A stretch of DNA of 64,000 nt from Panagrolaimus kolymaensis (GCA_028622995.1 JAJQJQ010000023.1:1612001-1676000), one strand, 5' to 3'. Numbered from the stretch's first letter, positions 44,618-57,052 are shown. The notes: generated by a model not told the origin, from the letters alone. A program made the numbers and translations.

Positions 44618-46322
44618 TTTTTTGGTTAAAAACCTGGAAGATAAATGGATGGATGCAATGATAAAAAAAAGAGAAGAAAAAACAAAATTGACATGAATAT
44701 AAAAAATAAGAGTCGACACGATTCATATTTGTTTTATTTGTAACACTGTTGCCACAGAAACCATAAAGAAAATGGCGTTAATAACTATTTTTTAAGTCAA
44801 CGTTAATTTTATAAAACCAAAATAAAGGAAAAGATGTAGCAAAAAAGTAAATTTATAGTCGAATTGACAACGCTAATATCGAATGAAAAACAACCATTAG
44901 CTTTATAATTAAAGCGGCGGGAAAAATGAGAACACATTTTCGCGCCAAGAAGTGTATTGAAATTTATCGTATTAAATATTTATTTAATTATCAATAATTA
45001 AATATCTTTAATAGTTCTTAAAATTAATTTTATTTCAAGAATAGTTTTATTCATGGAACAATTTTCAAAAGAGATCCAAACTTTTGATAACTAAATTCAT
45101 AGAGAAAAAATAGCTTTTTTCATAGCATCGCATTACTGTAAGAATTATTTATGGTAGAAAAAAGAAAAATTAATAGTTACATTGAAGGCTTTTTATAATA
45201 GTAAAAAATTAATTTTTGTTATAAAAATAACATATGTACTAATAATTTTGGGATAAATAAGCTGAAAATTTTAAAGCATTTATTTGCTTCATAGCGATAC
45301 AGATATTTTTATTTCTAAGCTCTCGAATCGGTTAACAAAATCCTTTAATTCTGGAATCGAATCATTATTTATGAAAGCATACATGCAAAACTGTTTTTAC
45401 CAAAATTTTTGAAATGCTTACAAACATGTTTTATAACAATGTCTTTGTGCGATCGCGGCAGCGATGCATTCCCAAAACATCCTTTTTATTGCTGCTTCAT
45501 CGCTCTCCGTTAAAAAGAGCGTCGAAGCAAGCATTTTCTTCACTTGTGAACTATCCATCGAAATGTAAACAGCCGATCGGCCGATCTGTGCTTAATAAAT
45601 ATTGAAACCAAAGGACTTAATTTTCCTATATTTTACAGTCTTTGTCCTTCTTACAAGTTATCATAAGCACACAATGTATCTTTATAACATTAATTTTATT
45701 TTTTCACATAAAAAAAATTTTGCCATAAAATTTGTACTCATTGAAAAATTATTTTTTTTAATTGTACTTTTTCTTTCAATGATCAACAACCTTTATTTAT
45801 TTTCGATCATGATGGGAAATAAAACTAATGAAGTTTTTATCTGATTAAAACATCTCCTTTTTCTTTTATTTATTTTTCCAAGTTCCGATTTTGATTGTAA
45901 TCATTCAATTTTGAAACTCAATCAAAACTTGTTTCGTCGTTGAGTCATTCTTCGAAAAATTGCTTCAATAATTTTGCCAAAAACTAAAACACAAAACTTT
46001 TCAATTAACTGATTTTTGGCCAAAATTCTTTGCTTAATTTAATGTTTCCATTTTTTATTACCTTTCATATTTTTTTGGTAGTTAAAAAGTTAACTTTTTT
46101 ACCTCAAAGAATAGAAAACTCTAAAAGAAAGAAACATAAAAAAAGTAAAATCATCTAAAAAGATAAGGATGAAAGAAGAGGGAGTAAAGGTGGAGTCTGT
46201 CGCGCGCTCGTAAATAGCAAAAATTTGTCAAACAATTTTTATTTTATTTTTTTGATTAGAATTTTGATACCCTTGAGTTGAGTCAATTCGATCAAGATCT
46301 CTAAGAACTAAAACTATTAAAA
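44618..46322. other. Long divergent intergenic region
   Basis: 1.7 kb between the EZH gene and threonine dehydratase. Apart from the E2F-like pair at 44916-44946 it is A/T-rich. A 63-aa ORF at 45414-45605 covers a locally GC-richer patch (GCGATCGCGGCAGCGATGCA) but shows no domain. Nothing else was recognised. Confidence 0.5.
44916..44946. promoter_or_regulatory. Paired E2F-like sites upstream of EZH
   Basis: GGCGGGAAA at 44916-44924 and TTTCGCGCC at 44938-44946 are two inverted matches to the E2F consensus (TTTSSCGC / GCGSSAAA), 13 bp apart and about 300-330 bp before the EZH start codon. GC-rich strings are rare in this DNA. EZH2 is an established E2F target in mammals; regulation here is inferred. 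Confidence 0.45.
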
Positions 46323-48141
46323 ATGAAAGGTGATTCGGCGACAAAATCTGAAGCTGCTGCTTCAAAAGATTCAAAAGAATCGAAGGACCAAAATGGCACG
46401 GCTGCTTCAGTTGCATCTGCACCAACGGCACCTTCTGCCGCTGCAGCTACCCACGTCGATGGTGATGGAATAGAAGCAAAATTAGCGGCTATGGAAACTA
46501 AAGATTCACCACTGCCACAAAGTAAAAAATCCGATACTGAACCACCTCAATCAAATGCAACATTTCGTCCAAGACGTCCAAGCGCTTATTTAAGAGAATC
46601 AGGTTCAACTGTTTTATTGAGTGAAAAGAAACTTGAAGTTTGTCTTCTTTTTTTTTTTAATTTCTAACAAATTATGTATTTTATTTAAAATTTAGACAGT
46701 CACACACAATGCAGACCCAACAAGTAGAATGATTAATAATAATGATACGGTAGCAAGAACCGATGATGATGACCTTATTGATCCCGTTTGTGATCCCAAA
46801 CATCCGCATAAAGTTGAATTTAGTGATATTTCCATGGCGGCTTATAATATTCGTGATGGAATTGTTCGAGCTCCTTGTACTGTAAGTCAAACCTTAGATG
46901 TTTTATTTTAAAATTCTTCTTTCAATTTTCAGAAATCTCATCAACTTTCATCCGTTCTTGGAATAGATTTATTCTTCAAAAAAGAATTCCTTCAAGTTAC
47001 AGGAAGTTTTAAAGAGCGTGGAGCTCGGTTTGCCCTTTCAAAATTAAATGATAAACAAAAACAAGGAGGTGCTATTGCTGCAAGCGCAGGAAATCATGCT
47101 CTTGCTTTAGCATATCATGGACAACTTCTTGGTATTCCAATAACAGTAATAATGCCAATTTTTGCCCCTCTAATGAAAGTTAGCTGTTGTCGAGGTTATG
47201 GCGCAACTGTAATTCAACATGGTCATAATATTCAAGAAGCAAAAATTTATGGATTTAGATATGCTCGAGATCATAACATGACTTACATTAATGGCTTCGA
47301 TCATCCTGATGTAGTTGCTGGACAAGGAACGGTTGGGCTTGAAATAATGGAAGAAGTTAAAAATATTGATGCCATTATTGTTCCCGTTGGAGGTGGAGGT
47401 TTATTAGCTGGTGTAGCAGTGGCAGTAAAAACTCTTAAACCCGAAATAGAAATTATTGGAGTTGAAGCTGATTCATGTCCATCCTTTGCAAATGCAATGA
47501 ATAAAGAACATCGACCTCTTGAACCTGAAAGCAGTTTAGCTGATGGTTTAGCTGTTCCAACTGTTGGAATTAATGCGATTTTTAATGCATCTGGAAAAGT
47601 TGATAAACTTGTTTCGGTTTGTGAAGAAAGCATTGCACTTTCCATTCTTCGATTACTAGAAATGGAAAAATCCGTTGTTGAAGGTGGTGGAGCTGTTGGT
47701 TTGGCAGCTCTCATCTCAGGAGCCTTGCCACATCTTACAGGAAAGCGGTAAAGAAAAAAATAGATTTATTTTTATTTTAATAAAACATAACATTTTAGAG
47801 TTGTTGTGATTTTAACCGGAGGTAACATCGATAGTACCGTACTTGGAAGAACTATTGATCGAGGCCTCGCTGTCGATGGACGGTTAATTAAATTTGATGT
47901 TGTTGTTTCTGATCGACCTGGTGGAATTAGTGAACTTGCAACAACCATTGCAAAAGCAGGAGCTTCAATCAAAGATATTTTTCATGAAAGGGCTTGGCTT
48001 GCAGCTAATGTTTTTTCAGTTCGTGTTCGAGTTGTTTGTGAAACTAGAGATCATCAACATGCAGAAAGCTTTTTTGAAGCTCTCGCACAAAAATATAATC
48101 AACTATCATATCCTGAATATCAACCACGATTTGTGTTTTAA
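46323..48141 (+). CDS. L-threonine/serine dehydratase with ACT-like C-terminus
   Basis: PLP enzyme converting L-threonine to 2-oxobutanoate and ammonia (and serine to pyruvate). Exons: 46323-46637, 46696-46881, 46933-47747, 47799-48141; 552 aa. Residues 1-150 are a disordered Ala/Ser/Asp-rich extension with no known domain. The fold-type II core begins at about 145 (DISMAAYNIRDGIVRAPC). The PLP-binding Lys194 sits in TGSFKERGA, substrate and phosphate motifs are SAGNHA and PVGGGGLLAG, and EGGGAVGLAAL follows. The last ~75 residues (DVVVSDRPGGISELATTIAK, then HERAW) look like a single ACT regulatory domain, as in catabolic enzymes and the C. elegans homologue. All key residues are intact. The stop is followed by AATAAA near 48183. 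Confidence 0.92.
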
Positions 48142-49417
48142 AACTTTTATCCTTTAAAATTAGTTTCATTCATTTGAAACAAAATAAAAATCTTTTTCTT
48201 TGGACTTTTTCTTGTTGTAACAAAAATGGGATGTACACAAGCAGCAGCTTGACCAATCAAAAGAAGAAAGATATTACAACATAATAAAAGAAATTGATTG
48301 AGCTCAATGTCTGGAAAAAAAGGAAGAAAAGAAAAGGCTTTTTAGCAAAGCATTGAAAAGTTAGCTATGTTCGGAAGAAAAAAAACACAGTTATGAACAT
48401 TAAATTCGTGGAAACAGTCCAATTTTAAAAATTGTGTAAAAACATATTAACTCAAAAATGGTTTAATTTTGCAGCAGCATAACGGAAAAGTTATGTTTTA
48501 GATGCGTCTGTCTATCTTACAAGTTAGTTACGAATAATGCTCACAGCTAAAATTGTTTACGCTTTTTTCAAATCTCTTGCTGCCTTTTCAAGCTTCAAAA
48601 ATAAAAGCAACTTGCTCCTTTAATACATATATTTTAGTAAGTGTTAATTTAATTCCACGCAATAAATGTTTGCGCCTTTATAATACTAAAGCTTTTGCTC
48701 ACTATAAAGTCAAACAAAAATAATGCAAGCTTTTTTTTCTTTCCGCAAAAAAGAACGTTAGATAGATATTGTTTGCAAGCTTCTTTCTTTTACAGTCAGT
48801 CAATAACTAGTTTCATTTATTAGCCTATGCTTTTAAAAAAGTGATGCTAATTTATTTGTTTTCACCAAAAATAAAATGAAGATTCCATTGCGTCATTAAA
48901 AAAACTTATGATCATCATTCACATGAATGATAATTATTACGAGACACTTTTGTTTTTTTACTTTTTTTTTCTTGCCCATTTCCTTATATAAAAAATACGT
49001 ACAAAAAAAGTTTGTCCTCCTCTATTTTTTACTCAATACTTTTTTTTATTATTATTCTTTCTTCTCTCCCTTTTTTTTCGTCTTCTTCTTCAACCCAGCT
49101 GACTGACTGCAAAATGTTTCAACGATGAACGAGATAGAGAGAACTAGTTCCTTCCATCCATTTTTTTCTTTGCTTATGCTTTTTTTTGAAAGCGCGCCAC
49201 TGGGACATGGCTGAGTGTTAGATTTTTTCCATTTCTTTTCCTACAAACGCAGTGCCAGGAAAAAGCATTTATTTTGCTCGACTTTTTGCTTTTTTGTATT
49301 CAAAAAATGTTTTAACGCGTTTTCTAAAACTTTTGTAGCACTTAATTTTTGTTAATAAATAATACGCTTCTTACTTTTTAGTGTATTTACTTGGTTGGTA
49401 GCAAACAGTGACAAACC
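48142..49417. other. Intergenic region upstream of vig-1
   Basis: A/T-rich DNA of 1.3 kb. It has a TTTTTAG acceptor near 49380 that may be a trans-splice or leader-intron site for the vig-1 mRNA. No other gene or motif was recognised. Confidence 0.5.
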
Positions 49418-51005
49418 ATGGAGTATGGTATTATTGTCACGAACAAGTTTCATTTCCTGTCGGATGATGGTAAACACTTTTATATAAGCTTCAAGGTTTA
49501 ACCATATGGTTTTTAGAAACGGCTGATCCATCTGAAATCTTAGGTAAAGCTTCTCAAATCAAAAAACTCAAAGGTACTTCAATCTCTAAAGTGCCGCAAA
49601 ACGCTGCTCTTGCTGCTCAACAACTTCCAAAACCAGAAAAGCCTGAAAAACAACAACCTGAAATCGGTAAGCTTTATTTCTTTGTAACTTACCTTAACTT
49701 TTTAAAAGTTTTAGCTAATAAAGAAAATGCTGCTCGTAGAGGCAATCGAGGAAATTCAAATCGTACCGAAGGTGATCGCCGCCCTCCTCGCAATGAGGGA
49801 GAACGCCGTCCTCGTCCTGAAGGTGAACATCGTCCTCGTCCAGAAGGTGAACATCGTCCTCGTCCTGAAGGTGAACGTCGTCCTCGTCCCGATGGTGAAC
49901 GCCGCGATGATAAACGTAGAGATGAAAATCAAGGTGCTGATGGAGAACGTCGCTTTGATAATAATCGCCGCTTTGATGGTGAACGTCGTGGAGGCCGTGG
50001 TCGTGGTAACTTCATTCGTCCTGATGGCGAGCGTCGTCCTCCTCGTCCTGATGGTGAACGTCCTCAACGTCCTGAAGGCGAACGCCGTCCTCCTCGTCAT
50101 GAAGGTGAACGCCGCCCTCGTCAAGAAGGTGAAGTTGCACCCATTGAAGGAGAAGAAAGGCATGATGGTATAAACTTGCATTATAATTGTATTGTTTTTT
50201 AACCTTTTTTTTCTTTTAGCTGATCGTCGTCCATCTGGTCGTGGCCGCGGTGGTGGTAACTTTGGTGCTCGTCGTGGTGGTGCAAACCGTGGTGATCGTA
50301 TGGACCGCACTGGTGTCCGCAGTGTTGATAAAAAAGAAGGCTCTGGAAGAGGAAACTGGGGAACTCAACAAGATGAGCTCAAGGGTAAGCAATACCTTTT
50401 TATTAAACAAATTTAAAGCCAAATATATTTCAGGTGAAACTGAACCTGTTGTTGAAGCAACCGAAGGTGAAAAACCTGCCGAAGAAGAAAATGCTGACAA
50501 GAATGATTCTGGCGTCGAAGTTGAAAAAGAAGAAGAAAAGCCTGTTGGCATGACTCTTAGTGAATGGAAAGAAAAGAACAAGCCTGTTGAAACTGAAAGC
50601 TTCAATGTACGCAAACCTGAAGATGTTAAGAAACTTAACTTGGCTCCTTTGAAACGTACTGAAGATAATGACAAAGATAAAGAAGAATTTGTTGTTCTTG
50701 TAAGTTGTCATGTTTTACAAAATGTATATTACTTCTAATTTTTTTAGCGTCGCGACCCTCGTGAAAAGCATATTGATATTTCTGTCAACTTCGCAGCCGT
50801 CGATCGTGGTGAAGCACGTGGTGAACGCCGTGGACGAGGTGAAGGACGTGGTCGTGGTGAACGCCGTGGTGATGGTGAACGCCGTGGTGATTTTCGCGGA
50901 AGAGGTGCTCGTACTGAATATGGACAACGTGATAATCGCACCCGTGGAAATAATAGCAATTTCAACCTTGTCAACGATCAATTTCCTGCTTTAGGAGCAC
51001 ATTAA
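49418..51005 (+). CDS. vig-1: VIG-1 / SERBP1-HABP4 family RNA-binding protein
   Basis: Ribosome- and mRNA-associated protein of the Vasa-intronic-gene/SERBP1 family, in C. elegans linked to RISC. Exons: 49418-49469, 49517-49666, 49715-50167, 50220-50384, 50434-50699, 50748-51005; 447 aa. The N-terminus MEYGIIVTNKFHFL and DPSEIL match the Stm1/SERBP1 start. A long Arg-rich region follows, made of GERRPPRPD-like decapeptide repeats (about residues 75-215) and RGRGG boxes. The core NWGTQQDELKG, MTLSEWKEKNK and FNVRKPEDVKKLNL are the HABP4/SERBP1 signature, and it ends with a second RGG region and FPALG. Every internal junction through exon 5 is in phase 1, an exon-shuffling-like pattern. The expanded GER-repeat block is longer than in the human protein. 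Confidence 0.92.
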
Positions 51006-52045
51006 TTAATAAGATCCTGGCACTATGATGTCCTGTTGCTTCTCTCCATAAAAACACTCGACTTTGGTTCTTTTTACTTTTCTCAAACTATATTGTTATT
51101 GTTTGTTTCTATATAAATTTTTAATAACCAGTGGTTAATCTTTATTATTTTCTTTTGTAATCAATTAACATTTCTTTATGTAAATTTCCCGACTTTGTAA
51201 GATAAGCAATATGCATTCATTTTGTTTTGCTTTGCTTATGGGAGGTTCTATTTAGTTACCGATCTTTACACTGTAAACGATTAGCTCAAAAACTGACTCG
51301 GATACTCGTTTCCCCTTTTTATTTTTATGGTCTTTTCTTTATTCGTCTTAGATATACCTTTAGTTTTTATCTTTTTATTTACATGCACAAACAATGTGTT
51401 TCGCCTTGTTGCCTTTTATTACCACCATTTTTTATGCTTTTTGTATGTCTCGGTATATTTTATTTGTTTTTGTTATGTTACCATCATTTCCTAGAAAATT
51501 TCATTTTACCTTTTAAAAGTTATGTACTAATACTCGCTTGCACGCTTTTTTAAGATGCTTTCGGGTATTTTTTTCAGTGTAAACCAAAAACAAACTTTAC
51601 TTTAGCCTCCCGCTATGTCAGATTGTTATTTGGTAGTAATTTGTTGTTATTTTTTTGTTTCAAAAAATAAAATAATTTGAAATACAAAATTTCTAAGGCC
51701 AAATAGTTTTTACAATGGATTGGCTGGCTGAATGAACTAGGAAGGGTTGTTATGATTAAAAATTGTTTTTGGTCATTCAAAGCATGGTGTCGTTAAGTTA
51801 TGTTCACATAGGAATTAAAGCATGTTATTTACTATAATGTTTATCATGGTGACCTTCTGCTGTTTTTATAACAACTGTTGATAACTCAAAAATAAACCTA
51901 AGAGAATAATATATTTGATTGAGTGTTTTGGTTAAAGAAAATTGCCAGTGCCATTGTGACTTCCATCTTTGTAAAAATTCATTTACTTCATTTCCATCGT
52001 TGTCTTTAGTTGCATTAAATAAAGTAAATCTTCCATAAACTTGAT
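51006..52045. other. Intergenic region, probably including the long vig-1 3' UTR
   Basis: T-rich DNA with an AATAAA near 51666. A 108-aa ORF at 51227-51553 is Phe/Leu/Tyr-rich, T-run encoded, and is rejected. No gene recognised. Confidence 0.5.
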
Positions 52046-53012
52046 ATGCTTCATTTTTGTACTTATTGTCGAAATCCTTCCATTGCTTGCCATTTTACCA
52101 TTGATAATGCAATTCGTCAACGGTTTTCATTACCAAATGATGTAATGGGTTATTTTTTGAATAATTCTAAACTCACTCCAAAACTTTATTTAAAAATCTA
52201 TGCTTTATGCAAGCATTTTTATTTCAAAGTTAGAATAATTCCTTGCTGGTTTTTACAAATTAAAGAAAATTTAATCAAATGTTATGAAAAAAATAAATTC
52301 ATCGAATTCTCATTAGATTTCTTTCTTTCGTCTGATTTCAAAGTTTCAGCTTTTAAAGATGTGATTATTTGGGGTCGATCATATTTTAATTTATTCATTT
52401 CTTTACCAAATAAACTTATTTGCAATTCTCTTTGTATCAGTCTTCGAGGTGGAATGGAATTATATTTAACCGAACTTATTTCGTTATCAGAAAAGCTCGA
52501 AGGCCTTGAATTGACTAACACTTCGATCGTAAATGATGATGAGGGAATGGAACTCGGCATTGAAAATATTTTAAATCATCTTCCAAATATAACATCCTTT
52601 GCATTGTAAGAATAATATTATTTAAAAAAAGAGTTAATTAGCTTTTTTTAATTTAGTTGGCCCACATTGAGTGATGGATATACGCAACAAACAGCATTAA
52701 ATCTGGCTAATTTAGAAAGAAACAAAAAATTCAAATATTTCTTTATTGGCAACATTACAGATAGCTTTGATGTTCATTGGTTTGTAACATTTATGGAAGT
52801 AAGTTATTTCTCGGTGTCCTGCTTTCAAAGCGGCAATTAAATTATGATATTTTTAGAAAAATTGTGAACCATATTCTATTTATGAAGGTGAGTCCACGTT
52901 TGGTTATAATTTCTCGAATAACGCAAGTCCCGTATTCAAAGAATGTTTTAATAAAATTATTTATAAAAACGGGCATTCTTATAATCATGGGTATATTGTT
53001 TATGAATATTAA
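52046..53012 (+). CDS. Nematode orphan with F-box-like N-terminus
   Basis: Exons: 52046-52605, 52657-52798, 52857-53012; 285 aa. The N-terminal FSLPNDVMGYFLNNSKLTPK followed by LYLKIYALCKHFYFK has the spacing of a degenerate F-box (LP.D......L.....L...CK.FY) found in large nematode families. The middle (LCISLRGGMELYLTELISLS, then LEGLELTNTSI and LNHLPNITSFAL) resembles LRR/FTH-like target-recognition segments. Splice sites are consensus and phases fit. If it is an F-box protein it would recruit substrates to SCF ligases. Members of such families evolve quickly, which fits the weak signature. The exact first ATG is uncertain because no upstream acceptor is obvious. Confidence 0.6.
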
Positions 53013-53344
53013 ATAAATCCAATGAACTCCTTTGTAAAAAAGTATTTTTCATTCAACATGACTTTTAATTATTATCGGTTTTGTTATTTATTTTTTTAGA
53101 AATCGCAGATAAAGAATGAAGGGTTTTTTTTTTGTGTATCTTGACAATCTAACAAAAACTACCATAATAGATTTATTTTATTCAAACAAATAAACAAAAA
53201 AATGAACAAACAAAAAAATCCGAGCCATGAAAAAATGCAACAATAATAAAATGGCAATCGGAAAAAATGAGATACATGTTAAAGGAAGTTTTTTTAAACA
53301 ACAAAAGTCCAATTGCAAAAACAAGAACATAAAATGAAGACAGA
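53013..53344. other. Short convergent intergenic region
   Basis: Between the stop codons of the F-box-like gene and the MIER-like gene. A/T-rich, nothing recognised. Confidence 0.5.
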
Positions 53345-54627
53345 TTACGGTGGGCTTCGACCTTGTAATTTAGCAGTCACTTGTTGTGCAGTAGCCACTA
53401 GAACATTCGCTTCAGCAGCAGGAACATGATCTCTTTCAACTCGATTCATGATTTCTGACATAATTTCGGTAGAGTTTTCATTTACAGGCAAGTCTTGAAG
53501 ATGCAAAAATGAATGTTGATGAGTTTCTCTCCATATATCCATTCTTTCAGTTTTTTTCCATCGATAGTAGAAGTGAATAATTTCTCCAAGGCTTCTTCCA
53601 GGTAGCTAAAAAAAGGTCCAAACATACATAAAGAAAATGCAGAGAAAAATACTTACATATTCCTTTTGAATTTTGTTAAATTGTTTCAAATAAACATGCA
53701 AGCCTGTTTCAAACTTCTCAAGTTCTTCTTCTGTCCAAGGCAAAGAGATTCCAAAATGAGTTTTTCTTGGCAAGTTAACATCAGGTGGACTATCTGCAAA
53801 GGCTTTCTTAGCTTTAATTGGATCATATTCATTTTGCATCAAAACGTATAAAGCTTCTTCGCTATCCCAAAATGGTACAGGACGATCAGTTCGTGGTACG
53901 ACAGGATTACTATTTATATTTGCAGGAAGTTTGTCAGCATCCATTGGTTGAGAAAATTCAAGGACAGATTCTTGGTACTTATCAAGTTGTTCATCATTCA
54001 GCTTTTGAGATGGTTTCCAAAGTAAATCAGCGTGATCATGAACAGGTTTATAAGTAGGATCGATGTCGGGAATTAACGGATGCTAAAATATTATGTTAAA
54101 TAAATGAAAAACAATAATAACAAATGTGATTGTCGGAATGAGAACGGAATTTTTTTTAAATAATTACTTGATATTCTGGTCCAACTCTTGGCGGCTTGTA
54201 AAACTTTGGAGAATATTCAGCATCATCATCACTACCATACCCAGGAAGCTCTTCATTGGGGGTGGTCATAAACTTTACAAGTTCTGATTGAACAACTTCT
54301 TCATCTTCAGATGTTTCTTCTTCTTCATCCTTATCTCCAGCAGTGTCGGATGAACCAGCATCAGCAACAACTGCTTCGGAGGAAATACCATAATATCTTT
54401 TTCTAAGTTCTTCAATATCCATTTCAGCTTCAGCTTGTAGCGCTTCTAAATCATTATCTTCTTCAAGTTCATGCAATTCATCTTCAGCTATAGTATCTAA
54501 AATTGTTCAATAAATAAAGTTAATATTTGAGAATAACAGCAAATGTAAGTATACCTTCATTATCCATTCCATCATCGCCATCTTCAGCATAATCATCACG
54601 GTCATCATCATTTGATTGAGTTGACAT
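53345..54627 (-). CDS. MIER1: MIER-family ELM2-SANT corepressor
   Basis: Chromatin corepressor that recruits HDAC1/2 through ELM2-SANT. Exons: 54555-54627, 54168-54496, 53657-54082, 53345-53605; 362 aa, shorter than human MIER1 (about 510). The N-terminus is very acidic (about residues 5-100) with ELRKRYYG, a MIER block. The ELM2 region runs from VGPEYQHPLIPDID through DLLWKPSQKLNDEQLDKY to SEEALYVLMQNEYDPIKAKK. The SANT domain is LPWTEEELEKFETGLHVYLK, FNKIQKEYLPGRSLGEII and HFYYRWKKTER. The C-terminal ~50 residues are not recognised. ELM2 is less conserved than SANT. Distinction from RERE/MTA types rests on the N-terminal YYG block and the small size. Confidence 0.85.
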
Positions 54628-55330
54628 TATGAGATTTATTATTGAAAAAATTAAATTTTGATTGAGAGATTCTAAGATTGGTTTTAAAAAAATGAGAACC
54701 AAATGTAAAGAAAGTTTGGAGATGAAAGTGAAATGGAAAAAAAGTTGAAAGTTTTTTTCTCAATGCTCCTATTTTCGTTTTAAGATCTGGGTCTCAAGCT
54801 TTTATGTGTGTTGATAGATGATCAGCATCCAAAGTACATACACCTACTTATAAAAACGTGAAAGTTTACTGTATTTTTTTTTGCAAATTTAAAAATTAAC
54901 TATTATTTATTATAAATTTAATTATTATTTTTATATTTTAAACGTTTGGGTTTATTAATATGTTTCGGTCAGTCGTTTTTTCGTAAAATTCTAAAAAAAG
55001 CAAATGACTTTTTTATGTCAATAATCAAAGCTAGATGCTTCATCATCCCAACTTTGTCAAAAAAAAATGTTTTTTGATTTTCAAAGGGAAAAAAGCAAGA
55101 GATGGGATAACTATGAATTTCATCATTTCATTATAAATACATAAAAGTATATATTTGGGCAGGAGTTTAAGAGTGAAATGACCAAGACCTTTAAAGCCCC
55201 TCGAGTATTGATGGTCATGGTGGCGATGGTCAATGTTTATTCAGATGGAAGAGAGAATCAAAAAGCGTGTGGAAATGCATGAAATTTTTTTTGAGATCCC
55301 CAAATCGTTTTGCATTTGCATTTGATGATC
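54628..55330. other. Divergent intergenic region
   Basis: Between the MIER-like gene and the GDSL gene. A/T-rich with no recognised element. Confidence 0.5.
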
Positions 55331-56897
55331 ATGTTTTCAAATAGTCGGATAAAATTATTTCCCAATTTGTCAGAATTATGTTTTATTATAATTATATTAT
55401 TTGTTAAACATGGAATTGCGGTGGTACATCATAACGTAAGCTTTTGAATGCTATGTTTACGGTTTAAAAAAAGCGTGATTACAGCCTCATACAGTACCAT
55501 GTGCAATGCTCGTTGTTTTTGGTGATGGTTTAAGTGATGATGGAGCTGAAGTTTCAATTCATGAATCTCATGGATTTTTAAGAAATTCAAATGGTCCAAT
55601 TTGGGCTGAATATTTAAATAAAATGCTTGGTTGCGATAAAGTTGGTTTTTTTAAAGGTTAAAATTTTTGGTTTGTGTTATTTTTTGAAGTTTGTTTTTTG
55701 TAAGAATCGTGGCAAACTTTTTTTTCATCAAAAATTAGGAATTTAAGTGTTTTAGAGCCGATATAATTTTTTTTAAGTTTGTGAGCCAGAAAAGCGAAAC
55801 ATAGTTGGAGTAATTTCTATTTTTTCTTTTTTAGTATCAAAATTACGCTTATAGTGGAGCTCGTTCAGGATACTCAAATTTTTATTTTGAAAAATGGTCT
55901 GGAATTCAATGGCAAATCGAACAATTTACAAGTCGAAGACCATTGAGAGCGGATAAAGGTTTATATTTTTTTCTTCAATTTTCCTCAAATTTAAAAGCTT
56001 ATATAATTTAGACTCGATTGTAATTCTACAAACTGGAGGTTTGATTGATTTATTTTCGGGTGAAACAAATGCAACTTCGATTATTAATAATCTCAAGGTT
56101 TCACTTGAAACCCTTTCGGATAGCATTAATCGAGGAATATTAATTTTAATGAATCTCCCAGATTTAACTTCAGCTCCTGGTTTGAAATTTGCTGAAGAAG
56201 GTGCAACAATTCGAGATAATTTTGCTGTATCCATTGCTCAAATTAATACGGTAAATTTTTTTGAAGGAAAAAAATAGGCTCACAGACTTTGATATAATTT
56301 TAGCAAATTCGATCAATTGTCCTTGATTTTTCAAGAATAAATCCTCGTGAAAAAGTGGATATTCGGCATTTTGATTTAAATTCAGCCATGTTTCGAGCTA
56401 TTAGCCCATTGAATTCAACGGAACCTTTTTCATATCAAAAACCGGAAACAAAGTTAGTTGGTTATTACTTTTTCTTCCTTTTTTGTTTTATGTCTTTATA
56501 CATTTTTTTTCGAGTTTGAAGTTTGTGTACGTCTGCATAAACATAAAGGCCATCTATCTTTGTTGAAGTATGACCCTAAAGTTAGAAGGCCATCCTTTTA
56601 AAAGCTATAGAACTTTTTTTTTACCAAAAAATCCTGTATTTTTAAATGAAGCTTTTGTTTTTCTAAATTGTAATCGAAGCTAATTCTCAAAAAAAATCTT
56701 TCATCTTCCCAAAAAAAGAAATCATTGATTTTATCTCTCCATAATTTTTTTATTTATAATCAAAACCCATTTTATTGTCAAAATCTTTTAGGACTAAAGA
56801 TGTTTGCGGTTATGCTTATCATGATTTATGGCATCCAACAACTGTCGTACATTATGAAATTGCTCGCGAACTTGTTACTTTTCTTGAAGATAATTAA
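55331..56897 (+). CDS. GDSL-family hydrolase-like protein with Ser-to-Gly at the nucleophile
   Basis: SGNH/GDSL fold related to thermolabile-haemolysin-type lipases common in nematodes. Exons: 55331-55435, 55485-55640, 55835-55958, 56012-56250, 56304-56452, 56792-56897; 292 aa. A hydrophobic leader at about residues 17-27 (CFIIIILFV) serves as signal peptide or anchor. Block I reads VVFGDGLSDDG: Gly50 stands where the catalytic Ser belongs. NGPIWAEYLNK, NYAYSGARSGYSN, TGGLIDLF (block III, where GGND/N is usual) and the C-terminal dyad YHDLWHPTTVVH (Asp269, His272) are present. The ATG at 55331 was chosen because exon 1 is then in phase and supplies a leader. Without the Ser it is probably catalytically dead or uses another mechanism. 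The 57 bp around the stop is normal. Confidence 0.82.
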
Positions 56898-57052
56898 TTA
56901 ATTATTTCCGGTGCATTTTTATTGTGATTTTATTATCCTCTCCAACTATTTTTATTGTCTCTTTTTTTTAATGATCCTTTTTAGTTTAATATTCAAAATT
57001 GAAAATAAATTTATAAAAATCAAAGCAAAAAAAATACAAAATAAAATATATT

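Noticed and set aside
45414..45605. 63-aa ORF in a locally GC-richer patch
   Set aside because: No recognisable motif, no nearby splice sites in phase, and no acceptor before the ATG.
47301..47714. 137-aa antisense ORF inside threonine dehydratase
   Set aside because: Shadow of a conserved coding exon on the other strand.
49756..50310. 184-aa antisense ORF and a 148-aa plus-strand shadow across the vig-1 repeat exon
   Set aside because: Mirror of the GER repeat in another frame. It consists of reiterated TFTFRTRT and VLVLKVN-type strings with no family.
51227..51553. 108-aa ORF downstream of vig-1
   Set aside because: Phe/Leu/Tyr-rich, T-run encoded, and within the probable 3' UTR. No domain.
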